The notes under the pieces are model-generated. The model was given only the letters and a program-made list of their open reading frames with translations. It was not told the origin of the DNA and did no database searches. A stretch of 64,000 nt of DNA. Origin: Adineta steineri. Its lineage: Eukaryota > Rotifera > Eurotatoria > Adinetida > Adinetidae. The stretch's first letter is position 1, and each line of letters starts with the position of its first letter. Positions 35,914-47,892 of this stretch are shown piece by piece. Made by a program: the position numbers and the translations under genes. The stretch spans positions 192,084 through 256,083 of the forward strand of contig CAJNOI010000140.1 in the NCBI GenBank assembly GCA_905250115.1. Reading direction: 5' to 3'.

Positions 35914-37816
35914 AACAGTTTTTGATGATAAAATCAATTTTGATAAATAATTCTTTTTTGCCACTTTTAAAATATTTCCATTGACAACGAATAAAGTTCA
36001 TTAAAAATATAAATAATCTAATTTGTCATTCATCTTGTAGACCATAGTCTTTTTAGATATTTTATATCAACATTTTCATTCATATTTATTTTCAAAATTT
36101 TATTGGATAGATATTGTGATAAAGATTAATATTTGTTATTCGAAGAATACATAATATGAGTAGAGTTCGAACGATTATTATATACATGGATTATCTATCA
36201 GTATTGTTTTTTCTCTTTTAAATAAAATCCTTATTATTTTGACATAAATTATTGTTCGCTCATTATTCAAAAATTCAAAAATAAAAATAATTTAGATAAT
36301 ACCATAAGACTGAAGGGAAACAGATGTTTTTTTCTATGAATATAACTAACAGGAAAGCTCATTTTTTGTAATTACAGGGTTGGAGAATGTGAGTATCCTT
36401 TTTAAGTCACACAAACACCGGTACTTGTCTTACTGATGTTTTCAACAACAGATGAATTGGAAGATATATGCTAATAGCATGAGCTCTTAATTCACTTCAT
36501 TAGACTTCTTTCTGTGGAGAAATCTCCAAATAAATGTCGACAAAGCAATAATTCGAGAGATCAATTTAAGTATAAAAAGTCTAGATTTTCGTATTGATAT
36601 TAGGGGTAATAATTTTGAACAGTATTTATAAGCTGTACGAATGTGAAAAATAACTTACTATTCTCCTCTATAAAATAAAATAAGATGTTAGTATAGCTTT
36701 GGTAATGAGCGAGAAAAATGAATTTCTTCCATCATCATGGCTTTTGCGACTCCTTGTATAAATTACAAAGTATAGCTATGACAAAGACTTTCTCTTGTAG
36801 CGTTTTGTTATAATCAATTGTTGGCATTATTTTGTGCAACATATTTAAAGAAGAAAAATTTTACATTCACGTTAAATTTACGTAGGTACTTAGTTTTTAG
36901 AAATAGTATCATCCAACGTGACGATAAGATGCAATGGCTTGAGTATTTATCCGTGAGTGTATAAAGGAAAGGAAGAAAAAACAAACGTGGAGAATGATAA
37001 TAAAAAAAGAAATGTGCGTGTATAAATCGACAATAGGTATATAATCAATGGACACCGCCTATGCCTTTATATATTTCAAAAAAAACTACACAAACAAACG
37101 AAGAAAAGGTACGTGACGTGTTTATTAGAAATTTTCTTACGTGTAAGCGTGGCAAAAGAAGCTTCTAGACTTTCTATATTCGTTAAAAAAGCAGTGACAA
37201 TCTATGTCGTTCATCGAGTCCACAAGGTTATTTAACTTTATCAACCATTTTTTAAACTATAGGCGAATAAATATATATCCACTTTTTCGTGTTCTCTAGC
37301 AGTTTTTTTGAGACCTTAATCTTTTTAATTTTCTTCGTATGTCATGTAACAATATAAAAAAACGGGCTCTCGAACAAAAAAATATCTTTGTGTTCAATGA
37401 ATTGCTACAGAAAATTCTCGGAAAGACGAAGAGCTATTGTTTATCCTTGTTTAGACGCATGATAGTGACCTGAGAATTTCACGTTTATAGCATCTACTTT
37501 AGTTCAGATATAATGTTGAGCAAGTGATTTTAATCTAACTGATACTAAGTTAGGTGGATTATAAATATAAGATTAATTTTATTAACAAAATGCGATAGCA
37601 TAGGAATGCATTGTCTATAAATCATGTTTTCGAGATTTGTAATAATAAAAATTTAATTCTATATAATATTTCACTGATTATTGAAAATATTATAAAAAAT
37701 GCAGTCGACTAATTCATACACATGTTTATTATCAGAGTCCGACTTATGAATCATTTTTATTCTATTTGTAGAATATTTATTGTACTTGTTATTTGAAAAT
37801 ATTCTTTTATATAAAC
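35914..37816. other. Intergenic, nothing recognised
   Basis: 1.9 kb of AT-rich DNA without a supported gene, repeat or hairpin. It is one of the few long stretches lacking the hairpin family. Confidence 0.45.
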
Positions 37817-40302
37817 ATGGCTACGGAGAGAAATGCCGAAGCACAACAGTTTAAACGAGTATCGGATATGGTTGAAGAACCGCAAAAAATGCTCCTGCCA
37901 ATTCGAGGGTATGAAAAAATGCCAACGGTATCCTTGGAGGAGGCTGTTGCTCCACTTGTTTCAGTTTTACCTCAAATTCAAGATTATGCTTATGTTGCGA
38001 AAAAACGATGTGAATCCGTACCTGCCGATGATTTAACACGGGATGAATCAGCTTCAATTATGCTTTACTCAATGGAATGGGAACCACATGAAGAATGTTT
38101 GTATTTTGCGCTCAATGCAGCTCTGCGCAGTGAAGACAGAAGAAAATTAAAACCATGGTTCTTGTATTTGAAACTTATTCTTACAGCACTCGAAAAATTA
38201 CCATCTATGCGATGCTATGTGTTTCGTGGAGTGAATTCGGATTTATATAATCAATATACTAAAGGAAAAGAATTTGTCTGGTGGGGATTTTCTTCATGTA
38301 CAACAACTATAGAAGTACTGGAAAACGAAGAATTTTTAGGTAAAACTGGCGAAAGAACAATGTTTACTATCGAATGTGATAGTGGCAAAGATATCAGTCG
38401 TCATTCATATTTTCAATCGGAAAAAGAAGTTCTTCTTCTAGCTGCTCGACAATTTATTGTCGTATCTTGTCTTCAACCAGCACCAGGTCTTCATATGATT
38501 CAATTAAAAGAAACGAAGCCTTCAATTACTCTTTTACAACCAGTTACAAATCAGTCTGTTGAGGTTAAACCAACACCAAGTAAGAGAAGAACTAGGGTGT
38601 GGGCGTGGGTGTTGTGTTTATCTTTCATAATCACACCCGAAAAACTTTATTATTTTTCTCTATGTATCATTCTTGTTCATAGGTTTTGAAGAGAAAGATA
38701 TACCACAAACAATGAATGTTCCAGTTCCATCGGACTCTAGCTACAACAATAATGATGCTAGTTATATTACCGAAGATTTACCAAATTCAACAAATGACAT
38801 ACCAAAGCTTAATAAAATACAAGGTATGTTCTGATTGAATTATATTCATAATAAAATTTGATCGCAGATCTTCACCGCAGTTCTCACTGCAACGGATCAA
38901 ATATTTAGTTGAATATCTTGTTAGTAGAATGCAAGGATGAATAACGAAGATAATATAAAAGTTTTCGTATTACTCTATATCATTTTCAGTTAAAATAAAT
39001 TCTACTGGGAATGCTTTTGTTCACAGAAAATAGTCATTGCGTTTTTAGTCGTTCGTTTTCTACGACAGTAATTATCAGTTAGAAAAATTTAATATAAACC
39101 GATCATTAAATCCAAGTTAATTATTTTGAAAGTGTTATCAAGCACGTCATTTTGTCATTATTTTTATTAGATATATCTAGTTTTTAATAGATTCTTCACA
39201 AAGTTTCATGAGAGATTATATTGTGATATTAGTTGTATCTATTTTAAATAATAGTTAGCTATACAAATTGTCTCACCTAGAAAACAATAGGTTTGAGAAT
39301 GTTAATAAAATCATATCAAGTCTGATTAAAGCTATAACACTCTTAATTAACAGTTTGAAAGATTCAGAGGGAAGCTGAAAAATTTTCTGTCTTTAATGTA
39401 AGACGACTATTGATGGTATTTGATTTCTGTGGGAACTATGCCTACCAATAGATATCAAAAAATGCAATCTTTGATATTAAAACCGACACTTGTATCGATT
39501 ATTGAGAATGTGTGACGTTATCTATTGTATTATATCATGGGATATCCACCGGTCGTTGATAAGATCTAACATATAGAAAGATATTCATAGAAGAACTCTA
39601 TTGCAATTCCATCCTATTGTTATTCTCAGCATTTCCTAAGGGGGTGTAACGATTCGTAACGAAAAGTTTCCCGGGCTTTCGTAATGCGAAGGCCCTGCTA
39701 TCATTTTCATATATGGGTCAGATCATATGATTATATCCTCATAGAGAAAAGGGAAATTTTTATAATTTTCAAACTTACAAATATTTGACGTTTGATATCT
39801 GTAGATTTTCAAGTTTGACATCGATGAGTCTGTGTAACAGATCTAGAAATATTCACTTCGCTTTCTGCATATACCAATAATTACTATTAAAGATGTTTTA
39901 CAGAAAGAAAACTGTCAAGTTTAATTTCAAAGTATTTTTCATATAGAAGATCAACAATTTGCTACACCTGGTACCTATGAGGAGCTTAATTGTAAAGGTC
40001 GTCCTTGCAGCAAGTGCGGTCAATGCCGTGACTGGTATTTTACTGGCGATGCAAGAGCTTGGAGATGGATCCGCAACTTGAAGAATTGGACAATGAAAGA
40101 TATGAATCGTTGGGACAATGATCGCATTTATGATTACTTCGAGCGTCGTGATGGTGCAACGTGTCGTCATAATAGTCGTAGTACTCTTAGTAGTCATCTT
40201 AGTCACCGTCATGGTCTTATTCATCATGGTCTTCGTATTCTTATCAGTCATCATAATAGTCATCATAATGGTTGTCTTTGTGAAGATAACATTGTCGCTT
40301 GA
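37817..40302 (+). CDS. Arginine-type ADP-ribosyltransferase with Cys/Trp C-terminal module
   Basis: Exons 37817-38579, 38683-38823 and 39947-40302, 419 residues, starting at [11 protein letters not shown]. The ART core shows the R-S-ExE signature: Arg137 in [17 protein letters not shown] at 155-164, and SEKEVLLL with Glu202 and Glu204. Such enzymes move ADP-ribose from NAD+ to arginine of proteins. I see no signal peptide, so it may act inside the cell. After a low-complexity linker the last exon encodes [20 protein letters not shown] then WRWIRN and a His/Ser/Arg-rich tail ([14 protein letters not shown]). That Cys/Trp module recurs in bdelloid proteins, from memory. Intron 1 (103 bp) contains a hairpin element. 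Intron 2 is 1.1 kb, with extra inserted DNA. Confidence 0.85.
38594..38638. repeat. Hairpin family element inside an intron
   Basis: AGGGTGTGGGCGTGGGTGTTG pairs (left arm from 38594, one base trimmed either side) with AATCACACCCG. It sits wholly within intron 1 of the ADP-ribosyltransferase. Confidence 0.7.
39640..39720. other. Palindromic GC-richer insert in ART intron 2
   Basis: CGTAACGAAAAGTTTCCCGG, then CTTTCGTAATGCGAAGGCCC, is unlike the surrounding AT-rich intron and has short inverted repeats (CGAAAG/CTTTCG). It may be the edge of a degraded mobile element that lengthened this intron. Confidence 0.3.
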
Positions 40303-41021
40303 CTTATTACTATAAATAAATTTTGATGGATGTTTAAATTTATTGAGAATCGATCTGAATAGTTTTAACTGGTTGTTGTTGCTGCTGATGTAGTAATCTT
40401 GAGGGTGTGGATAGGATACGTATGATACATCCACGTCCATCCATCTGTACATTGAAAAATTTGAATTGATTGGTGCTTTGAAGTTTTCGATATCGTTCTA
40501 AAATAGTTCAGTATTTAAAGAATTTTATTATTAAGACAAATATTCACCCACACACGCTTCGTAATTTTAAGATTTTAGTCAGCTTGGAAACTTTCCATCT
40601 AAAAACCGTAAAATATTTTGAATATGCAGTTATTATTTATTACTGGAGAGAAAATCGAGTAGTTGTCCGGTTCTCAAAAAATACAGGTTCAATTTCTATT
40701 CAACTTTTATGATTGTATTTGCTCAAATTAATTTATATCTCTGTAATCAGCAGGATTTTTAGGTCACAGTATTATTATTCGAGAAAAGAATGGAACAACA
40801 ATTTAAACAATATCTGTAAATCAAACTATTTTATAAAAACTATCAATAGATCATTTTTAAATTTTATTAGTATTCTTTATTGTCACGATAATCATTTATT
40901 TATAAAGAAACTGCACATAACAACATCAAAACGAATTAAAATTTTCGAGACTAAACAATGTTGAAAAAAAACAAATACCAAGCAAGAAAATAAGCATTGA
41001 TATAGTTTATCGAATAAATAA
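40303..41021. other. Intergenic with one hairpin
   Basis: 3' flanks of the ADP-ribosyltransferase and the decayed two-TM gene. Hairpin at 40398-40443. No gene supported. Confidence 0.45.
40398..40443. repeat. Hairpin family element, well preserved left arm
   Basis: Left arm CTTGAGGGTGTGGATAGG, right arm CATCCACGTCCATCC. It lies 96 bp after the ADP-ribosyltransferase stop. Confidence 0.75.
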
Positions 41022-42367
41022 TTATTCATTGAGAATAATTCTATCATTTCGACATCGTTTAATAATATTAAATATTATTTTAGTAATAAGTGGAATAATA
41101 AATCGTAAAGAAACAGTTAATCCTCCATATAAACCTAAAATTTTTGATATAATATAAATGGCGTAATCATCCTTTTGAGTTTCATAAGAACAATAAATCG
41201 CAGCACATTGACTATAAAATAATGAATAGGAACTATTGATTTTCCATTCTTCAATAAATAATTCATCTGCTATAGTTTGAATCAATGTATTTGTTTCAAA
41301 ACGAGTTACAATTGAAGAATTAATAGCTGATATAATCATTCCATAACTATATTGTTTATTTGGAACAGTTGTGATATAATATAATAATAGATCAATACAT
41401 GTTTGATTATATAAACATTCAAATGTTGACTGCAATACTGTTTCTACAACTGAACATCCAATATTCCATCCAGGCATTACAAATACTTGAAGATTAGTTT
41501 TATCATAATAAATGCCTCCTGAATCAATACAATCACTTTGTGTTCCACATGAACATCCATTTTCATTATTATTGGACTAATTGGAATTATTGGCGAAGTA
41601 TTATTTATGTCTCTCCACCAATACCAATTTAAAAAATATGAAGAAACAAAAGCATTACCATTTATTATATCTCGTAGAAGTTTTAAACTTCGAGAAAATT
41701 TTGTTAAAGTTCCATTTTGAAATTGTAAAATAATATTTTCAATTTGAATATTAAATTCAGATTCTGATATTAATTCAGTATTAATAAATGTTTCATTAAT
41801 AAATTGTTCAATTGCATTATTAATTGTTAATTGAGAAATTTCACATAAATTTGAAAGAAATACAAAATATGCATTACCACGTGCACGAATATCACGTCGT
41901 TCATAATAATACTAATCTCCTTGATGAAATAAATAATTAATCCATTTTATATTAACAAAATCACTTGAACACATTTGATGAAATGTTGTATTGATTTCTA
42001 TAAAATCTTTATATGTAATTGATATTTTGCTACAAGGGCAATCAAGTGATTTTGAATAAGATATGAATAAATTGTTATAATCATTTTGAGAAGGATTTGA
42101 AAAAGATTGATCTATAGTGATATCCGAAAATAGTATATATATTGTTATACTATATATACAAATTGTAAAAACTAATAAATAAAGTTTTGTTGTTATTCGT
42201 TCAAGACGAATTATTTCAATATTATTTGATTCACTATCGAATAAATTTATCGTTGAAAGTTTATCTGTTAATCGATCCATTATTCGACTACAAATTCCAA
42301 CATTTTCTAAATAAAATAAAATATATTTGATTAGTAAAATAGAATATAGCTTCGAATATGCTCTCAT
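41022..42367 (-). pseudogene. Two-TM Cys-rich ectodomain protein gene, broken
   Basis: One continuous homologous frame is interrupted twice. The first half (to 41912) has TM1 (LYLLVFTICIYSITIYILF), then CPCSKISITYKDF and MCSSDFVNIKWINYLFHQGD. It stops at TAG (41914-41912) where the sense continues directly as YYYERRDIRARGN. A Trp codon (TGG to TAG) fits. Near 41572-41577 a one-base shift moves the sense into another frame, reading NNNENGCSCGTQSDCIDSGG. After that come MPGWNIGCSVVETVLQSTF, several further Cys, and a last span (LRFIIPLITKIIF). This belongs to a large bdelloid family with two spans and a Cys-rich ectodomain, from memory. The topology recalls DEG/ENaC or P2X channels but I cannot confirm that. 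The 5' end abuts a hairpin. Confidence 0.7.
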
Positions 42368-42438
42368 CTTGAGAGTAAGTGTGGATGTGGGTATGTATTC
42401 ATTTTTTTACCCACACCCGCACTCACCCACACCCTCTC
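42368..42438. repeat. Hairpin family element, compound and long
   Basis: Left arm CTTGAGAGTAAGTGTGGATG, continuing TGGGTATG. Right arm ACCCACACCCGCACTCACCC, then ACACCCTC. Read on the minus strand, it ends ACTCTCAAG immediately before the first ATG of the decayed two-TM gene. Confidence 0.8.
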
Positions 42439-42849
42439 TCCGCCTATCAGATAATAATCTGGAAGCAGTCGTGGTATAGGAAATAATAAGTCAATATATT
42501 CGTTCAATACTTTTGATAATAGAATAGAAAGAAAATATCTCTAAAAATGACATCAGTTTGTTTTTTCTTCACTTCTCAAAAACGTTGTTGCATCTTTTTC
42601 TAGTTTTTATCTCAATGAAAATTCATCGAAAGTCACTTTCTCTACTAACATATGTATTAGACTTGATCAAAATTAAATTATATATTTATTAGAATATCTT
42701 TAAATAAATTTATTTCAATGAAAATATCAAGTGTACAAATTCTCTAATTAGATACAATAAAAATAGATCAAATTTGACTAGGCAAAAGTCCTTTGTACGC
42801 TTTATATGTTGCAACAGCGGGTCCAGTAAATATCAGATACCCATGTTAA

Positions 42850-43095
42850 CCATTCCAGTTGTCGGAAACGACTATAAAACAGCGTTTTACTGCCTTATTT
42901 TCAGTCGTATTTTACCATAATCCATCAACCCAGAATACGGGCCGTTATTTCACTAGAAATCGGCCGTCGTTTTTCCCCTTTTTGCTATACACTTCTGAAT
43001 CGACGGATTACGACGACGTTTTGGAACCGTTTTTCGTCGTATTTTACCGGTTTTCTACCGTTTAAGGTCGTTTACGAAGCCGTTGTTTTTGCCCT
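42850..43095. other. GC-richer segment with repeated CGTCGT/TTTTACCG words
   Basis: Words such as GTCGTATTTTACC (twice), GGCCGTCGTTTTTCCCC and GGCCGTTATTTCAC recur inside 250 bp. Composition differs clearly from the flanks. The only open frame (42859-43065) has no recognisable domain. It could be a decayed element or a former exon cluster. Confidence 0.35.
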
Positions 43096-43495
43096 GGGTG
43101 GAGGTATATGATGATAGAAAAACATATTCGATAAAAACATTCTTTTTGTAATATATAATTTTTTATATAAAGATTATTTAATGTTGGATTTCTTCTTCTT
43201 TTGATTGAATTGGTTTTCACCTGATTCAATAACATTTTAAAACTTGTTATAAGAATGATAGTAATAATTAAATAAATAAAAAGTATCCATCTGATTCCAG
43301 TATAAAAGAAATGTAAACGATTTTAAACTTGATTGTATAATTCCTACAAATAAAAATATATTCAATTGTCTGCTATCTTACATAAAAATCTTTCTACATA
43401 CCATGATGAAGAAAATTATGAATGAAATGACTGTATATGTATAATCCGAGTCATTTTACCGTTTTTTTGATTTAAAAAAAAAGAGAAACGACAAA

Positions 43496-43553
43496 AGGGT
43501 GGGTGTGGATGTCGCTTTGGGTTCTGGTCTTTCTTACTGCTGCCACCCACACC
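43496..43553. repeat. Hairpin family element
   Basis: Left arm AGGGTGGGTGTGGATG, right arm CTGCCACCCACACCT, loop about 28 bases. Confidence 0.75.
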
Positions 43554-44342
43554 TAAAAATGGTCTGAAAATCAATAAATGATATGTTGAATAGAGATGAC
43601 TATACGGGCTTTGATGGAAATCGCACCCCTTTCATAATAAAAAATTAAAATAACTTAAAGAATACTTTAACCCCATGTTGCAATCATGAAAATCAATGGA
43701 ACGATTTTATTGTTCATTTAATTATCTATCTATATTCATCAGTATCAGTTTACTCAGATGTTGTTTCTAAGTAACCACGTTTCTCAAAACAATTCACCAA
43801 TGTTTAACTTCTTTCTTTTAATTCTGTTTAAAAAAATGTCGAGCAATTCTTTTCTTGCTCTATACATGACTGGACGATGAAAGAAAATAATTAGTATTAT
43901 ATTTTTCTATACACGTTTTGAATCGTTGAATATTTTTCAAATTAAATTAAATTTTAAAAGAAAAATAAATATATTATGCGTATCCTCTGTGAAAAAAAAC
44001 AGACGTCATTTGTAATGTAATAAGTTTCATCTATCAAATCTTTTATAAGTATAAAATAAACATTAACAGCTTTGAAGAAAAGTGCATTGCTGACGATCAT
44101 AAGTTGTCTACGTCATATTTTTTACCATTTAATGTGACATACATTTTTGTTGAGTATAAAGAATGAAGAAAAATGAGTATGTGTTACATCGGTTTCTTAT
44201 TTCTCGAGTTGTTTGTTATATTATCTACACTAATTACATATGAATAAAAATTTAACGATGGAATAAAATTTAAAATTATTTTCTATTCTTTCAGAAATTC
44301 ATTTTAACATTATTTATTTGATCTCATCAAATAATAAATCCA

Positions 44343-45023
44343 ATGATTGTTAATCCTGCAAATTCCAACTCAATTCGTGTACCAATAGTGCGAATGAGAG
44401 GTATATAGAATATTTTTTTAAATTTCCTATTATAATATATTTTTCTTATATTTAAAAAAAATTAGATGGATGCTGTAAAAAAGTATTTGATACAACTTAT
44501 CCTCAACAACTAAATGGAATAATTACAGTCAATGAATTTCAAGAATCAATTGAAATTATCAATGAAAAAATTTCTATGAAGAGATCTTGGATAATTCTCA
44601 TTATAATTAGTGCTTTTACTTTATTCATCTGTTTTCGTCTTGGATTAATGATTTTATCATTTCGACAGACAAGTAAGATGCGACGAGCAATTGAAGAAGA
44701 ATCGACTAAATATTCTACACGATCATCAAAACCATGTCGTTGGCATTTAGATGTTCATAGATATTATACTGGTATGTATAGAGGTCGCCAACGTGTTAAA
44801 GCCGTTCACTTTGTAAGTATCAGAAATACTCTGTAGATATTTGTAATTTATTTATTTTTAGTTAATGATTGATATTGGAGGTTCTGCCGTTCCAACCAAT
44901 CAAACAGCTACTTGGCCAGCATCATCTTTTAATCAAGCAGATGGGAAATTTTGTTCGCAGTGTGGAACACCACGGCAAAATATAACAGCAAAATTTTGTG
45001 CATCTTGTGGTCAAGCATTTTAA
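44343..45023 (+). CDS. ERF4/Golgin-A7-like membrane protein with C-terminal zinc ribbon
   Basis: Exons 44343-44400, 44466-44812 and 44862-45023, introns 65 and 49 bp, 188 residues. The N-terminus reads VRMRDGCCKKVFDTTYPQQL then NEFQESIEIINEKI. This matches the pattern of the Golgin-A7/ERF4 domain (xFxxxxPxxLxGxIxxxxFxxxIxxIN), the partner subunit of DHHC palmitoyltransferases at Golgi/ER. A span (WIILIIISAFTLFICFRLGL) and a conserved-looking basic region (WHLDVHRYYTGMYRG) follow. The last exon adds KFCSQCGTPR and KFCASCGQAF, two CxxC knuckles of a zinc ribbon. The ERF4 match is by motif and should be treated as likely, not certain. The zinc ribbon is clear. Confidence 0.65.
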
Positions 45024-45963
45024 ATATAACAAAATCTAATCGAACAAAAAAATACTGACTCTTTAACTACTATATTAAACTAGTTTTCTTTATATATTTT
45101 TATTATTTTTATTGACGTTAAGTATGAGAAAAAACGAATTGTGATATAAAATAGTTTATCTTTTCAACATTTAATGATCATAATCAACAGAACAATCTTA
45201 GTACACTTCGTTTCTATAAAATATGATGCATGTGTTTATAAACATAAAAGAATTTCAAATAATCCTGAAGGTATTAATTGAAAAATAAAAACCCCATAGA
45301 TTAATGTTGTTAACAATTGAAATTTAATATTTCTCTCAGTGCTTCAAAACTATTATGATTCTATGCAATATGAAACAGATATATCATCATACAAGAGATA
45401 CATGATTTAATATATTTTCTTTTCATCCTAACAAAACCTTCTATTCAATCTTTGAAGAACAAGTACTTAAAAAAACGTTTTTTGATTCTTTATTTTGTCT
45501 AACGTCGTTTTCACCATTAGAATCGGAGCACAAGCATAAAACTCTATGTTATCAATGCATTTGTATGGAGCTTTTTTTGAATTATTGTTTTATACTATCA
45601 AAGAAATATCGATTGTAATCAATCTGCTCGATTTATAAAAAAGACATTTTCTATAATGAAAGCTTTACTATATGAATTGGAGATAATGCACAGAAACAAG
45701 TAGTTAAAAATCATTAATTCATTTTAAAGTATATGAGTATTAGAGTCAAATTACATTCAAATCTATACTTGCATCTATTCACACTTTATTTGACTACTGT
45801 ATGTGAGAGAACAGTATTTATCAGAGACACATGGTATATAGTTACCTTCGTGTTCTTTTTTTCTTTTTCATTCCTTATCACTAAGCCGTGGTAAATAGAA
45901 GATAAAAAGCATGTGACAGCGGCATATTATTTTTTATCTACCAGTCGCATAACTTCATTTCGA
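45024..45963. other. Intergenic, nothing recognised
   Basis: AT-rich DNA upstream of the decarboxylase gene. No gene, repeat or hairpin seen. Confidence 0.45.
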
Positions 45964-47695
45964 ATGGAAAGTGAAAAATTAAATGAATTGACTGAGCAAG
46001 CATCAGCAAAATTGCATGAGCATGTGCTCGATATAGAATCGTTGAATCAATGGAAAATACAGATGTTCAATTTGATCAATACAATCGGCGACATGAAACT
46101 ATCTCCTTCATTGCCAATCGAGAAAGAAAATACGTCGCTTGATCCTACCGATTGGGCATCGGCTCGATGTATGGCACATCAAATGCTTGATTCATCATTA
46201 GATTATATTCAATATGTACGAGATCGTCCTGTATGGCGAGCGGTTCCTTATGATGTTCGCGCAGTAATTGAAGATGAACCAATTCCTAAGCAAGGCCAAC
46301 CGTTGGCAACTGTTTGTCATGATGTAATTAATTATGTTATGCCCTATGCTAGAGGTAATGCACATCCTCGATTTTGGGGTTGGGTATCTGGTGAAGGTAC
46401 ATTAGGTGGTATCATAGGAGATATGGTTTCGGCAACATTAAATGTTAACGCTTGTGCTAGTACTCACAGCGCTGCATTCGTCGAAAGAACTATCATCGAT
46501 TGGATGCGTAATCTATTTAATTTCCCAGAAGAAAGTACTGGAGGTTTACTTGTTAGTGGTACATCAATAGCTACAGTGATCAGTATAGCAACGGCTCGTC
46601 AACGGGTACTGGTAAATGTTCGAGAGGATGGGCTCGTCAATGGACAACAACTAGTTGCTTATGTATCAACAGAATCGCATGGATGTGTTGTAAAAGCAAT
46701 GGAATTGTTGGGACTGGGTTCGAAAGCCGTACATTTGGTACCAGTTGATGAAAACTTTTCTATTAAGATCGCGGAGCTGAAAACAGCAATTAAAGATGAT
46801 CGAGACAAAGGCCTGGTACCATTTTGTATAGTTGGAAATGCAGGTAAAAATTCGTTCGTTAAAAAGACTTTATTTTTATAGGGATAGTTTATTTCTGTAT
46901 TATCATAATCTGTACGTTTATCTGATAGGTACGGTAAATACGGGTGCTTTCGATGATCTTCTCGAACTCTCCAAGATTGCTCGTGCTGAAAATCTATGGT
47001 TTCACGTCGATGGAGCTTTCGGCAGTTTCGTAATACTCGATCCTCAACGAAGTCATCTTGTCACGGGTATTGATCAAGCTGATTCACTTGCATTCGACTT
47101 TCACAAATGGTTGCACTGTCCATACGATGTTGGCTGTGTGCTTGTTCGTGATAGTAGCCTTCTTCATTCGACTTTTTCTACAAATCAGGGCTGCTTAGAA
47201 AGAACCGAACGTGGTTGCTCGCTTGACGATCGATGGTTCTATCATTTAGGCCCTGAACTTTCACGTTCATTTCGTGCACTGAAAGTCTGGTTTACACTTA
47301 AAGAACACGGTACGGTGAAACTAGGCCAAAAGATTGCTGAAAACTGTGAACAAGCTCAATACCTTGTATCATTACTAGAAAAATATAAAAATATCATTCG
47401 TATTGTTTATCCTGTTTCATTGAATATTGTAAACTTTCGATTTGAGCCAGAAGAATTCGACAAAGATGATCATGAATTGCTCGAATCATTCAACGATGAA
47501 CTCGTTGTGGATATTCAAATGTCAGGCATTGCACTTCCATCATCATCACGCATCCAAAACCGGCGCCATATTCGAATAGCTATCGTTAGTCATCGAAGCA
47601 CCCATGAAGACTTTGATATATTTATGGAAACTCTCATGAAACTGTATCGAAGTCGAGTTGACGCTGTTGTAATGGCAAGAAACGGTTATGACTAA
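45964..47695 (+). CDS. PLP-dependent group II (aromatic-amino-acid-type) decarboxylase
   Basis: Exons 45964-46843 and 46929-47695 with an 85-bp phase-1 intron, 548 residues, starting at MESEKLNELTEQ. Fold landmarks: HPRFWGWVSGEGTLGG, VSGTSIATVISIATAR, HVDGAFGS with Asp321 for the pyridine nitrogen, and DFHKWLHCPYD with Lys353 as the Schiff-base lysine. Enzymes of this class remove CO2 from aromatic or acidic amino acids using pyridoxal phosphate. Substrate cannot be read. The HVDGAFGS wording (animals usually have HVDAA) and other motifs resemble bacterial paralogues, so it is probably not the animal dopa decarboxylase. The intron shows it is adapted to the host. An upstream GTG-initiated extension is not used here because the preceding frame has no ATG. 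Confidence 0.88.
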
Positions 47696-47752
47696 ATAAT
47701 CAACTAATCTTCTATTTCTATTGTTTGATTATAATTTAAGTTTGAAAAATAA

Positions 47753-47795
47753 TGTGGGTGAAGGTAAAGATATAACAGTCACTTTACACCCATCC
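47753..47795. repeat. Hairpin family element
   Basis: Left arm ATGTGGGTGAAGGTAAAG, right arm CTTTACACCCATCCTT, 57 bp after the decarboxylase stop. The arms match well. Confidence 0.75.
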
Positions 47796-47874
47796 TTAAT
47801 CCTACCAATTTACCTAGGCGCATCTTACAGATGTGACTGTAGGGAAGGTTCTTACTATATTTTAAAAGAAGTAA

Positions 47875-47892
47875 CCTACACCCATCCTCTAG
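47875..47892. repeat. Hairpin family: C-rich arm only
   Basis: CCTACACCCATCCTCTAG, a lone right-type arm 80 bp after a complete element. Confidence 0.45.

Larger units (their letters stand above)
42439..44342. other. Intergenic with an unusual GC-richer segment and one hairpin
   Basis: Contains the CGTCGT-rich segment (42850-43095) and a hairpin (43496-43553). No gene supported. Confidence 0.45.
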
